From assembly GCF_040436345.1 (NCBI RefSeq), contig NC_133234.1, positions 10,664,446 to 10,728,445 on the forward strand: 64,000 nucleotides of DNA. The letters run 5' to 3'. The notes beneath the pieces were generated by a model. It searched no databases, had not been told where the DNA came from, and was given only the letters and a program-made list of their open reading frames with translations. The first letter of the stretch is position 1. Every line of letters starts with the position of its first letter. Source of the stretch: Pagrus major (Eukaryota > Chordata > Actinopteri > Spariformes > Sparidae). The position numbers were made by a program, and so were the translations under genes. Shown here piece by piece: positions 1-11,509 of this stretch.

Positions 1-1016
1 TATATCACACTGTCTCACATTGCACTTCTAAGTTACTCTTGCATCTATCAAATTGCATCATTTTGCACCAATGTTTAACAATCATACCCGGGGACATTCA
101 TCAAAGTATAAGAGGTCCACCCTGATGGAAAACTAGTTGGCTGCCAACAGCCGTTAAGCACTATATAATTACCTTTACGCAAAATGACATCACACACCTC
201 TGACTGACAGCAAGTTTGGGCCTGATTTGTGAGGGATCATCACTCCAAAAAATGTAAATTACAACACATTTGTGACATCATCCTAAAAACAGAGGTTATC
301 TTGACTTCCTGTCAGGCACGACACCTCTAACACGCCCCGATGCCGGTGTGGTAAACCCCTCCGTGTGAAGCAGCTGCCCCTATGAGTCGAGACATTTCCA
401 TCCCAATGTTTAATGTGTGTGTGCGTTTGAGTGTTTGTGTGTGTTTTGGCAGCCGTGCCCCTCTAATATGCCCTAATAACCATGATGTCATCCACCTGTT
501 TTATGGCTCGGGGGCAGCGATGACTGATGGGACAATTTTGGATAATCATCTTATCTGATCTGGAGCTCATGAGCTGAAACCCGAAAGAAATTACAGACTG
601 TAAATGTGAAAAGTCGTCTATTCCAAAATACTCTGGGGGTTTATCCACTTTGGGAAAAATTGTGTTTCTTCAAGTCTGTTTCTATGAAATAATGTTTATC
701 AAGTCTGGGAAAGTGTTTGTTTTCATTAAATACTCAGATTTAGTTTAATTTACTCCTTCAATCATTTTGTGGTAGGGGATTTCTATCTAAGCTGTTTGTG
801 TTTAATGGAAGGTTCACCTGTACAGCCCAGAAAGGGAAGGTGAAGGTCCCTGAATGCATCACAATGTTGAAAATGCTCAGAAAAGACCCTTTAGGAGGTG
901 CAGCTGCCCTCTGAATAGCCTTTCCTTTTATTGTGTAGCTAGCTCTTTCATGTCTACGCAAAAAAAAAAAAATTCTCTCACTGAATCAAACATTAACCCG
1001 TCTTTAAATGTCTCAG
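1..1016. other. Left-edge non-coding DNA (possible intron)
   Basis: No coding exon can be supported here. The short frames present lack splice context and recognisable motifs. If the exon at 1017-1175 is real, this is the last intron of that gene. Confidence 0.4.
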
Positions 1017-1175
1017 GGCCGCCAGGTTAATGCAGCGCTGGAGCGACCCAACAGTGTACTGTCTGACCTTAGTGGAGATTCACCATTAACCCCAAGTTCT
1101 GTGGAAAAGAAGAGCTCACACTTCTTTGAGAAAAAGATTTCTTCTCTGTGGATGTCAATAGAAAACACAGTGTGA
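1017..1175 (+). CDS. Possible terminal exon (52 codons) of an unidentified upstream gene
   Basis: A reading frame of 52 codons opens directly after a plausible acceptor (ctcag, AG at 1015-1016) and closes at TGA 1173-1175. The peptide begins GRQVNAALERPNSVLSDLSG, is rich in Ser, Pro and Lys in the middle, and ends SLWMSIENTV. An AATAAA lies at 1485-1490, which would give a 3'UTR of about 310 bases. The other two frames are shorter. I do not recognise the family. No further exon of this gene lies in the window, so any earlier exons must be left of position 1. A chance open frame after an AG is possible; the polyadenylation signal is weak support. Confidence 0.35.
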   Translation, partial: GRQVNAALERPNSVLSDLSGDSPLTPSSVEKKSSHFFEKKISSLWMSIENTV

Positions 1176-1505
1176 AACCCAAACTCTTAATAGAGATGAG
1201 AAGGTAAACCACGCTCATTTATTTGTCACGTAGTCGAGCATGAAATGCCAAGAGGAAGCATTTTATGAACCGCATCTCTGTTCAGTTCTGTTTGGTAGTT
1301 AGCATATTTGTGGTCGAGACACCTTGTTAGTGCCAAAACACTCCCTTTGAATTCTGGAAATGGACTTGTAAAGCAGTGACGGGAAGGCTGCTATCATTTA
1401 TCAATGTCAACCTGAGAGGAAAAAAAAAAAAAACACGTGTCACACACGTGTGTATTGTCTTTTTCCTGAGAATATTATAATACAAATAAAATATAGTCAG
1501 TTGTC

Positions 1506-4470
1506 TGTTGATAAAAAGAATGAAAAAAAGACAACGGGGGTAAAAGAAAAGAAAATCATTAAAGAGAATGGTTAGTCAAGAATCAAAGGTCAAGCATTCT
1601 GGGAATCATTGAAGATCACAAACTGAAGTAGAGATACAATGATGAAGTTAAAAATGAAAAGCACAGCAACATAATGGCATGGATGAATCTACTTGAACAT
1701 TCAGAGTCGAGAGGAAAAGTAGAGACTGAAGGAAAACAACAAAAAATAATGAAAACACCTTAGTAACCTTAGTAATGCACATTTTTTACAGTAAGCTGTG
1801 TTGAGTGGATCTTGCACATGACTGCCATACAGGTAGTTGAACATCGTGTCCCATGTGTGGGTAGAGGTCCTTATTTTACTTTTAGACCCAGTGAATTCAT
1901 TGTTTTCAGGTATTTAACAGAAAATATTTCAGCTGCAGTTTGGTTAGGTTAAGGTAACAAAACTATCCAGTTAGATGAAAGGAAATTAAGATTTGGATTA
2001 AAATAATAACTTGCTTTTGTTTTGTTGTTGTTTTTGTTGTTTTATTGATAAGGACACCCTTGAAGTGATAGCTGGGTACCTCATACAACCCCACATCAAA
2101 AGGCCCCAACAATCACCTTGAGGTGACCGTAGGAGAATGGGGGACAGAGTTGGTGTGAGAATCCTGAGGAAAGCTGTTGTGGGAAGCAGAACTGAACCTA
2201 AAATAAATGACAGGTTTAACTACAGTCAGTACATCAAAAAAGTGAATTGCGGCTGGAATGCACCAAACTTCACAGACTGATGGAATAACAGTGCGAGATG
2301 ATTTAAGGGTTGTGTTTAATTACAGAATTCACCTCAGTTATCTGATGTGGCAATCACACTCTCGTCTCCCTGTACGCACTTTATGCTTATCTCACACAGC
2401 CACCGGGCTACTGTAGAGTTTGACAGGCAGAGCATAACACAGCCGCTGCCAAGGTTGTGGGTTTGATTACTAGCGGGACCACCTATGCTAAAAATTCATG
2501 CACTCACAGCGCAGCGAGGCAGGCTGGGTAAAAAACATCCACCAAATGGACTACGCTGTGTTAGAAGAATAAACTGCCGAGCGTTCGCCTGCCAAGACAA
2601 CAGAAAAGAGGAAATTTACTCAGCCGTGACAGCCTCAATGCAAGGTCGGGCTCCTCCACCACACTGAGGGCTGAAATTCATTTGAATACCTTTGGCAGCG
2701 TGCAGAAGTCGAGCTGGATGGATGTGGAGTGGCGCTCCAGAATATTCAAATTGTTGATGCTGAGAGTTCAACGGCATCGTACGAATGTTATGATGACCTC
2801 TCGTAATTGCACACTACAAGAAGTGATGTTTTGAAAGAAAATACGCTTCAAACTTTACTTGTCTGTGGTGAGAGCAATAAAACGGAGGACTGTGTGTCTA
2901 TTTGTGTGTGTTTTAGCGCGTGTGTGTGTGAGTACTGTATGTGAGACATCAATACATCAATGCATGTGGTAACTTAAGGTGAAGAGAGACGTGAGAGATG
3001 TGTGGTGTCCAAGAGGAGTATGGCAGACAGTGTGTTGATTGGCACACGTTTTCCTGGGATTGTGCGTGTGTGTGTGTGTGTGTACTTCCTTTGTAATGAT
3101 AGCCCTCAGTCTCTCTCCAGGCGGCCAGGCTACTCCTCTAAACCTCAGGGTGTTTGCCAGCCCCCGGAGCCCAGAGAATATGGCCTGCAGCTGGGCCACA
3201 GAGAGAGTCTGAGCCCCTGTCCGCCACTGACACAACCAATATCATAATTAATGCGAGACAACAAACACAGTCTGTGTTCATATATAAAAGGAAGCTTCTA
3301 CACGTGCAGCAGTGGGAACATGCAGGTAGTACACCACATGCATGTATCACACTTTGTTGAAATCAGAGTTTTCATTAACGGCCAAAACTGGGGAACCTGC
3401 TCCATCTGTGGAGGGGTGGATGTGACGTAGAAGGATGAGAGCTCCATCTAGAGGTCAATCTGGAGAACATCAGTTCGTCTGCTCAAAGTTCAAGACTGCC
3501 TCACATACCTCTGACAAGGCCCAACAGTCCAATTTAATCAGGTCTCGACCAGCTCGAAACATGAAACACGAAAACATGATCTGTTTTGAGTGTTAAATCT
3601 TATATTTCCCTCTGAGTTGCAGTGAAATACCTACATGTAGAAAATAAATCATGAGAGACAAAACAAAAATCTATCAAACTATAATTTATTTCTGTTATTT
3701 GTTTGTTGCTCCATATGAATACACTGACAGTAGAGGACAAATGCAAATGGTCCTTTTTTCATACTAAACTCTTGACTCAGGTGTGAGTTTTTCAAAGTAA
3801 AATGCAAATACACAAGAGGTCTGACAGCAGGGGCGCATCCAGAAATCTTTTTTATGGGACGGGGCAGAGGGGGCCACTGAAAATGGGGTGGCTGCAAAAA
3901 TGCAAGGGGGGGAGTGGGACACTGACAGATGGTCAAAACCGCCTGGCTGGCTGTTAATTTCATCTTATTTACATTCTTATGCACCTTGGGGGCGCAATTT
4001 ACACTGTCACTGATTATTTTGCATTCTTCTACAGGTAAAACATATCGGTTCAAGTAAACCGGCTTACAATAGGTGACTAACAGAAATAAAAACATAGCTG
4101 ATTCATTCAGTAGATTGACAGTGTTTTTTTTGCTATTGCATAATTGTGAAATAAGCATACAAAAGTGCAGCCTGACAAGAAATCTGGATTCTTCAGTGCA
4201 TATATCATACGTGTGTGGTTACAATTGTCTTCGGGAAGTAATAGAAAGTAAATGACGCAATATAATGTCAAATAAAACAGATAAAAAACCTGCTAAATGA
4301 TTTTTTAAAACTGTTTTGTTGCTAAAATCACATGCGTCTACTCATACTTTTCTTAAGACGATATAATACTAATAATAAATCAAAGTTAATATGTATTTAA
4401 CGATGAGGTATTCGAGGAATGTAACTTTTTTTGGAATATTTGCAGTGTGAGGTCCCGTCACCGTGTCACG
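1506..4470. other. Intergenic, no gene seen
   Basis: AT-rich spacer without recognisable protein motifs. It holds a short TG run near 3064-3081. Around 3827-3910 there is a G-rich stretch beginning CAGGGGCGCATCC, which resembles the left end of hAT-type fish elements; I found no matching right end. The 3679-4158 minus-strand frame is not protein-like. Confidence 0.5.
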
Positions 4471-4474
4471 GGCC

Positions 4475-4543
4475 GGTCAAAGATTCTTCAGCGGACAGGT
4501 CGTCCCTCTCAGGCCTTTCTCCTGTCCACGTCACCCGCTGACC
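4475..4543 (-). promoter_or_regulatory. SECIS element in the msrb1 3'UTR
   Basis: Read on the minus strand, TGAC (4533-4530) and TGAA (4490-4487) form the non-Watson-Crick quartet. Between them a 9-bp helix pairs GTGGACAGG with CCTGTCCGC, one pair being T-G. The apical loop carries AAA (minus-strand bases at 4518-4516), 11-13 bases after the quartet as in known SECIS elements, with a possible mini-stem beyond. A basal helix pairs GGTCA with TGACC. It lies about 70 bases past the msrb1 stop and is what recodes the TGA as selenocysteine. Confidence 0.9.
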
Positions 4544-4612
4544 AAACCTGTTCACTGATCCTGGACTGAGCAGCAGATTCAGCAGCTGGAGTGAAAACTC
4601 AGACCTCGCTCT

Positions 4613-6368
4613 TTATTGCTTGTCGTTGCCTGCGACGGAGACAAAAGACAAACACACTTACTGCCACTCTGCAAGCATGTGACGTCAGAAGAATGTGGAT
4701 TCACAATCAAAGCAAAACTTGAACTCTGACACTTTGTTGCTACAACCCTGGAGCAATGGAGGTGAGTGGTGTTTCATTGGTGCTTGGGGCACAAAGGATT
4801 GTAGAGAAATCACAAAACTAACATCTCTTTCTAGAAACAATGTCCTGCTTAGCTGAAAGAATTTGACGCGCTTGTTGGAGCCATTTTTCATTATTTTCTA
4901 CTTCTGGATGAAAACACGTCCCGATTAAAACTGTTCTCTGTATCCCTGGGCATGTTTTAGGGATGGGATAGTGAGATTACTGTCATGATTTGGGAAAACT
5001 AACACATCTCACCTGGCTATGCCTCACTCATGTCTGTGGTCATCTTACCTTTGCTGGGGACAAACTTGAGCGAGTGGCTGAATATTCAAAAACGCGAGAC
5101 TCCCTCTTGTGGGCCGTCATTTACAAACTCGTGGCCCAGACCGTTCCCACACTTGCCACACAGAACCTATACGCATGAAACACAATCACATCAATGATGT
5201 CCTGTGATGGTACAGATGTTTAATCTGTGAATGACACAGCAGCAGTAAAACAGAGAGGGCTCAGAAAACCCACTGATGGCAGATATGAGATCTTAAGTTG
5301 TACCTTGAAGGCTGTTAGAGTCTCCATCATCTTGGTGACGCTGTCCTCTCGGACGGTGTCGGTGAAAGCCGGCCAAGGAGATGAGTGGGGGAACTTGGAC
5401 CGGCTGGAGAACAGCGGATGGCTGCACTGGGAGCACACATACATACCTGCAGGGGACAGTTACTGTTAACAGTCTTTGCATTGTTTCACTTTAACCTGAA
5501 AAAGATGCCTGAAGATAAAGTAATACTACAGGGCAGTGGTTACCAGCATGGGTATCAGGACACACAGATAGATGCCAAGGTAAGTCTGAGGGGTCCAGCA
5601 AAGGTGTGTTTATTTATTTTTTCTTTTAGCTTTTTTTTTTTGCATTTCTTTCATTGAAATACCTGAGAGGGAGAAAAAACTTCATCTGAACAGCTAAAAA
5701 CTAAAGCTAAAACTTGTGTCAAATTGCTTAAAAGGTGCAATATGTGAGAATTTTGGTTTAAAACATTCAAAAATGAACTCAAATTGTCAGCAGAAAGTGA
5801 AGAAATAACCTTGTTGGACATTATGACGTCTGTATATAGGTGTCGCAGAAGTTAGCATGCTAACCAGCTAGCCTCGCCTGGAGCTCGGTCAAAAGCTCCA
5901 GCGCTAGCGCTCCCAGTCCGGACCGCTAGCTACACAGCTAACTGAGCTAGCTACACGGCTAACTGAGCTAGCTAGCTAAGGGCAGCTACAGTTAGCAGCA
6001 GCTACTCTGGTGATATGCCGCCCCGTATTTGTTTTGAATCAGACAGGAGGCCAATTTTCACATACTGCACCTTTAATGTTCAGGGGTCACACTCCCAAGA
6101 AAAGCTTAGAAACACTGTAATAGGGCCATTTAACTCCCATTAACTATAGCTTTGAGGCTAGTACAACTTTATTACAAAATAAAAAAAACAAAGTGAAGGT
6201 GGACTGCTCGTCATGGATGGCCCAGAACCCCGACTGCTGTCACACCACCTGCCCTTCGTCGTCGTTATGGAGGTTACATCACAACACCGCTCCCAGATCA
6301 GCAGCCTGCTCACCCAGCTTGAAATGATCCTTGTAGATCTCGCTGCCGATGAACCGACAGAAAGACAT
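4613..6368 (-). CDS. msrb1: Methionine-R-sulfoxide reductase B1 (selenoprotein R), four exons
   Basis: Reduces methionine-R-sulfoxide in proteins, in cytosol and nucleus. Coding exons on the minus strand are 6368-6314, 5446-5304, 5166-5049 and 4629-4613; phases 1, 0 and 1 join cleanly into 110 codons plus TAA (human MSRB1 has 116). The start ATG opens [19 protein letters not shown], matching the family N-terminus and carrying the resolving Cys4. Zinc-binding CxxC pairs are C23/C26 (CSQC) and C69/C72 (CGKC). Exon 2 holds the family block [20 protein letters not shown]. The catalytic residue is selenocysteine 93, encoded by TGA at 5088-5086 inside SRF-U-IFS. A SECIS hairpin follows in the 3'UTR. 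The last exon adds only five residues (GNDKQ). A naive gene caller would stop at the TGA. Identification is secure; whether this is the a or b fish paralogue cannot be told. Confidence 0.95.
5728..6076. repeat. Family A MITE-like element, copy 1 (msrb1 intron 1)
   Basis: Ends are inverted: left AAAGGTGCAATATGTGAGAA, right CACATACTGCACCTTT. The interior is rich in GCTAGC/GCTAAC words and includes GTTAGCATGCTAACCAGC. It lies within msrb1 intron 1 (5447-6313). Related copies occur at 10954, 24777, 26001, 26206, 41172, 49053, 49773 and 58096. Confidence 0.7.
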
Positions 6369-6983
6369 GTCTGCACAGATCAGAGGCAGGTCAGATAAAT
6401 CCGTATCTGGGTTAGTTTTTCCTTCAGGTGGAGGTCGACAGCCGACCGGTGGACACCGTGTTGTTGTCTCGTGTGAAGCGATCCAGGCTGGAGGTTTAAT
6501 AACAGCAGCTCCGCCCACCGCTGTGATCAGCTCCGACACTAGAGGGCGGTGTGGGACAGCAGGAGGACAACTGGAGCCAAGATCAGTCAAACACTGAAGG
6601 GAAAGATCAGACTAAAACACACTGTTCCTCCTATTTCCAACTATGTCTTTGATTTTGGACCATAACATCTGTATTTACAGTAGAATATATCATCTGGGTT
6701 TGAGCTGTCATCAGGTGCCACCTCTTAAATCCATCCATTTACGGTTAATTGTTTTTCCCTGAGTTGTAGCAAATGTCCATATTTTCCAGTAAGCTCACCA
6801 TGACTGTTGTCTCTGTTACCCTAACATATGTTTTCCTCTTGTTCAACTTTTAATATAACATTCTGACAATGTCAATTTGTTCATGTTATTTCTGGTAAAA
6901 ACACAAATCCTCAGGTGACATTTCATGTAAAAATGTAAACTTCCCCCAAAAACTATGTGAATCTGGACTGGTCACATTCAGGG

Positions 6984-7180
6984 TCGAAGGATAAGTTTGC
7001 CCAAAAATGATCACGCAGTCAGTATCTACTCACCCTCATGCCGATGGAAAGTCGTGAAGTTTTGTGGCCCGGCGAAACAAGCTTTGCAGCGTTCTCCTAA
7101 ACAGCTGAAGTAGATGGGGACTTATGGCTCCATAAACCATGTCCGGCGTAATAAAGTCTCAATCAGCACAGAGATGGCAA
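6984..7180. repeat. Family B MITE-like element, left part
   Basis: Begins with a diverged AAGGATAAGTTTGCCCAAAA, followed by CAGTATCTACTCACCCTCATG. The same left end is seen at 32284, 34165 and 51112. No matching right end is evident, so this copy looks truncated. Confidence 0.55.
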
Positions 7181-7578
7181 GTTTATATGAAAACATTATT
7201 TACACCCCATCTTAAGCCTAAATGACTGTAGCTGCTGTAGCTAAAAGAGTTAGCATGCACCCCGTTTCGTGTTTTAAAACAGGTCCCCATCGAAGCTGCT
7301 AAGAGAACATAAGTGCATGTGATGTGATGAACTGATTTACTTATCATATGATACAGATCTTTTAAAAAGCACCATGCATTCAGTTCTGTTGTAAACTGTG
7401 TTTGATCATTTAGAAACAAATATACTTTCATCATCATGTAACATGTAATGTGTACTCTGTTCTTTAAGGTTACTGAAAGGGAGAAAGAAACTATGACTCA
7501 TATCACAGTTATTCCTAAAGTACATATTGTGAGGGGAAGGTAGAATCACACAGACACACACTGAACCAATAATATGAA

Positions 7579-7584
7579 TTTATT
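7579..7584 (-). terminator. Polyadenylation signal of neurl2
   Basis: AATAAA on the minus strand, about 190 bases past the neurl2 stop. A second minus-strand AATAAA lies nearer, around 7633-7638. Confidence 0.5.
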
Positions 7585-7772
7585 TCAGTAGCTGTCATCC
7601 CAGATGAATGCCGGTATTATCTGTGCCAGACTTTTATTAACGGCATAACCCCGTTTGCATGTTGTTTTATAAATAAAACAGAGTTCCATCATGAAAATTA
7701 ATATCCGTTTCTTGGTAGAAACCGGGAGAGAGCTCATATGATATTTATCTGTCCATTGCAGGTCTGTATCCT

Positions 7773-9635
7773 TCATTCGTACTTGCAGTAGTGCTTAAGT
7801 GCCTCTGGCAGCTCCAGCCAGTCAATGGCCATCCTGTGGACAATGTGCTTCTGGATGGCCTTCCTACACAACGTCTGCAAGGACGAGACTGAAGCAACAG
7901 AGACGGAGGCCAAAAAAGACAAAGAGGAAATGGATTAGCAGGATAAAAGTTGTCATGAGAAATTAGCAGTAAATAACTGGAAATGTATTTGAAGCATGAA
8001 TGAATTAGTGAATGGGTCCCTGGGCCAGTTAATATATCTCTTTGATGCAAAGTTAGTCAAATGACAACAAAGAGATTCAGAGTGATCACAGAGAGATGCA
8101 AACAACCACATAGAGACGCTAATGGAACGTAAAGTGATGTAGAACAACTACAAAGAGAATAAAAACAACTACAGAGACTCAAAACAACCACAAAGTGACT
8201 CAATATGACCACAAAGAGACACTAAACAACCACAAAGAGACACAAAACAACTGCAAGAGATGCAAAACAACCACAAAGAGACTCAAAACAACCACAAAGA
8301 GACTCAAAACAACCTTGGAGACTCAAAATGGCCGCAAAGACATGCAAAACAACCACAAAAAGACGCTTAACAACCACAGAGAGACACAAATCAATTGCAA
8401 AGAGATGCAAAACAACCACAAAAAGACACTAAACAACACAAAGAGACACAAAACAACCACAAAGAGACACAAAACAACTGCAAAGAGACACAAAACAACA
8501 CAACGAGACACAAAACAACCACAAAGAGACACAAAACAACTGCAAAGAGACACAAAACAACCACAAAGAGATGTAGAGCAACTACAAAGAGATGTGAAGT
8601 GACCACAATAAGACTCCAACAACCACAAAGAAGCACAAAACAACCATGCAGACACAAGGCAACCACAAAGAGATGCTAAACAACTACAAACAACATCTCT
8701 GAGTTGTTTTTGTGTCCGAGAGCTCTGGCTCACCCGCAAAATGTTGAAAGAGTCTCTGTCAGTATGCACACTGTAACATGTCTGTGCCCAGGGGCCCACT
8801 GTTTCATTATCAGTCCATGACTAAAAGTATCACTGCGACACTCACATCCATACTCCACCTGGACGATTTGGACACACTTAGTAGCAGCAAAGACGTCCAC
8901 CACAGCATAGAGAGGCTGGACGGCCGGGATCCCCTTTGCGGAAGCTCCCATGTCCTCACCATTGATGATGATGTGCATGTCAGCCAGGTCTCGCCCTTTC
9001 TGCACATACAGCACTCCTATCCGGCTGCGTCTGGCTGTGGGAGGCAGGGCGTTGGTCTTATACAAGTCATCCAAAATGTGGCTGTAGCGTCCGGGCCTGC
9101 TACGACCGACCAGCTTGTCTCTGGGGATCCGAACATTCTCAATGTACAAGTGAGAATCAGCGAAGAAAGTCTTTGGTTTACTGTTGTCGTTGCCTCCTCC
9201 TGCATCTCCGCCTCCACCTCCAGCTGCATCTTCAACGTCCCCTCGTCCGAGCCTGTGGCCCCCAGCCAGTCCTTCGTCTCCAGCCTCTGGAGCCTCTGCT
9301 ACAACATCCTCTATGACCTTGTTGTGGTTGCGAGTGATGGCAAACACCCAGCTGTCTCCTAAGTCCGTCAGGTCTGGGATGGAGTATTCAGGTACCACCT
9401 CTAAGCCCCTGGGGTCCCTGGCAGTCAGGCCAACCCGGAGGTGGCCACACCAGCCCAGCTCCTTATCCTCGATCTCTATGAGGAAAATCTCCCCCGGCTT
9501 CAGAGGTTGTTTGCTGAAGCACACTCCATTTGCAAAGCTCTCCACCCGGGTGGCCTTGGTTCCTGAGAGGTCCAGTCTGACGTTGGTACCATGGATGGGG
9601 TGGAACTCCATGAACTGGTCACAAAAGGGCTCCAT
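7773..9635 (-). CDS. neurl2: Neuralized-like protein 2 (Ozz), E3 ligase substrate adaptor, two exons
   Basis: NEURL2/Ozz is a muscle adaptor that recruits substrates such as beta-catenin to a Cullin-5/Elongin ligase. Exons are 9635-8846 and 7888-7773; donor GTGAGT and acceptor TTCAG join in phase 1 to give 301 codons (human 285). I chose the ATG at 9635-9633, which has A at -3 and G at +4; the frame extends two codons upstream only as GTG-AAA behind a TAA. The NHR domain covers about residues 11-263, with FHPIHGTNVRLDLSGTKATR, ELGWCGHLRVGLTA, DSWVFAITRNHNKV, IPRDKLVGRSRPGRYSH and DMHIIINGEDMG. An acidic, Gly-rich insert at about 109-155 splits it. The C-terminal SOCS box (about 265-301) has SLQTLCRKAIQKHIVHRMAI and ends KHYCKYE, as in mammals. 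No frameshift seen. Confidence 0.95.
8205..8690. repeat. Minisatellite in the neurl2 intron
   Basis: Tandem, diverged units built around ACAACCACAAAGAGACACAA, about 21 bases each and more than twenty copies, with variants such as CTGCAAAGAGA. It lies wholly in the single neurl2 intron (7889-8845). Because the unit is a multiple of three, it creates long but meaningless open frames on both strands. Confidence 0.9.
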
Positions 9636-9639
9636 TTTC

Positions 9640-10950
9640 ACTTATGTTCGCACCAATTCAAGCAGTCACTCTATTTCTGGAGAAAGAAATGACCATGATC
9701 AAGAAATACCCAGTTGGATAGCTCTCTAACAACACAACAAACAGACACAAACTCACCAGAACTCTACAGTCAGACAGTCTTGCAGCGGGTTTGCCAGCCA
9801 ACACATGGTCCGAGTGGAGACGCAACAACTTGCACAGACAAGATCCCTGCTCTGCCTATCTGTGGGCCACTCACAGAAGCTTCTGGTACAGGGCTATTTT
9901 TGAACCGCTGCATATGTCAACAGATGGCAAGGTATGTGTGTGTGTGTGTATGTGATGAGGGGGGTGGCCAACATGCACTTGCCTACAGTCATTCACACGC
10001 ACAAAGATTGGGGTGGGGAGCAACAAAGCCCCCCGGGCCCTGCCGCTCATTCAATTTGTCAAACCCATGTAGTGAAGTAATAGCTGCGTAATTATCATAC
10101 TACCATATGCCAGGGAGATATGTTAAACAGCAGGCCTTCCCACTCTAAATATAGTCGTGCCATGCAAATACAGTCTGGATTTGATTCTCATGTAAAGCAG
10201 CAATTGAAGTACTACAGCAAGATAAAGAGGTTTGTGGAAATTTATTGTGATAATGGAATTATAGATTAAGAGTATGAAGAGGAGTTATATTTAAAAAGGG
10301 AAAATCTCACAGCAGATGCTTTATATTCATTATATAAGGAGAATCCTGCACACTATGTCACTTGATATATATAAGTTCTGTCATATGTGTCTAAGGGATA
10401 CGACACACAGGGCATCTCTGGCCCCAGTTGTTGTGGTGTGTCCCGCACCGTCAGCACCAAAAGGTCCTTGTCGGCGGCTTTTTGCCTGATTGAGCATGTA
10501 GAATTAATCCGAGCCTCTTCGCCATTTGCAACTTTTTATCAGGCTTGATTAGAAGTGGCTATATTAGGGAGAGTCGTGTCAAAAAGTCCTCCCTGACCAT
10601 AACAATGGTTTGTATATCCTCAGTCCGGAGTCTTGTGACAAATACAAACTACTGCTGCCCGGTGGTATGGAGAGTTGTTCCCTCTCATGCAGTCTGCTGT
10701 TGGCTGCAGCCTTTGCGGTGCGTTCGAGTGCAGCTTTTTGGCCGAGACACTGGCAACAAGAGGCAACGCAACAGTCAGCTTTTACCACAGCTAGGTCTTT
10801 CCTGTTGGTTAGGTGTGTCTGAGCTATAATGTTAGTTTTGTTGACTCATATCAGTTAGAATTTGAAGTCATTTGTCATTTGTCTTTTTTGTCAATCCTAA
10901 GAAATGATTTCCGTGCAGGATGTGGGACAGAGATCACTGATCTGGATTGG
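9640..10950. other. Upstream region of neurl2, no further gene seen
   Basis: Probable 5'UTR and promoter of neurl2 on the minus strand. It contains a short TG run near 9934-9952 and a perfect MEF2-type site at 10145-10154. Open frames here lack recognisable domains. Confidence 0.45.
10145..10154. promoter_or_regulatory. MEF2-type site upstream of neurl2
   Basis: CTAAATATAG fits the MEF2 consensus YTA(A/T)4TAR exactly. It lies about 510 bases upstream of the neurl2 start. Mammalian NEURL2 is muscle-enriched, so a MEF2 site would make sense, but a ten-base match in AT-rich DNA can arise by chance. Confidence 0.3.
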
Positions 10951-10953
10951 AGC

Positions 10954-11272
10954 TTTAAAGGCGCAATGTGTAAAGATTTTAGTGGTATCAGTCAAAAATG
11001 CCTGTGAAGAAACAGAAGTTATGACATTATGACGTCTGTGTATTGTGTTGCAGAGATATCTACCTAGCATTAGAATACTAGCCAGCTAGCCCTGGCCATC
11101 CTGGTCCTGGCCCTGGTCACCAAGTTCCGAGTCTAAACTGCTAGCTGCGCAGCTAACTCAGCTAACCCGCTCATGGCAGCTACAGTTTGCAGCAGACAGC
11201 GGTAACTCTGCTGATATGTTGCCCCTTATTTGTTTTGCGGATGAAGACTATGAGACTATGCAACTTTTCTGA
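10954..11272. repeat. Family A MITE-like element, copy 2 (diverged)
   Basis: Left end TTTAAAGGCGCAATGTGTAA, with an interior of TACTAGCCAGCTAGCC and GCTAGCTGCGCAGCTAACTC shared with the other copies. The right end is degraded (ATGCAACTTTT). Confidence 0.55.
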
Positions 11273-11509
11273 AAAAGGAAATAAAATTCTTTAAAATTCA
11301 AACCAATTTTTGAGAAATAAAACACACTAACTCACATAAGTGAGTACTGACCAACTTATGGTGGCTATTGCTAGTTAGCTTTAACAAAATGAACATAAAT
11401 ACTGCGATTAAATGACATTACGTGGTCACTAGCATTAGCATACTATTATATGCTCTATTACTTGTCACCTTTCCGAATACTACTCTATGTTGTCAGTGAT
11501 CAGGTCTTC

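Noticed and set aside
3679-4158. 159-codon minus-strand frame downstream of msrb1
   Set aside because: It crosses hAT-like G-rich repeat sequence and has no protein-like motif pattern.
8195-8799. Long open frames on both strands (NNHKETQNN-type and FVVVLCLF-type repeats)
   Set aside because: They are translations of the neurl2 intron minisatellite, whose unit length is a multiple of three.
9636-9641. Two extra N-terminal codons of neurl2
   Set aside because: The first codon is GTG on the minus strand; the first ATG, with a good context, is at 9635-9633.
8778-9729. Plus-strand frames of 181-194 codons opposite neurl2
   Set aside because: They are antisense shadows of neurl2 exon 1, which has clear domain matches and splice sites.
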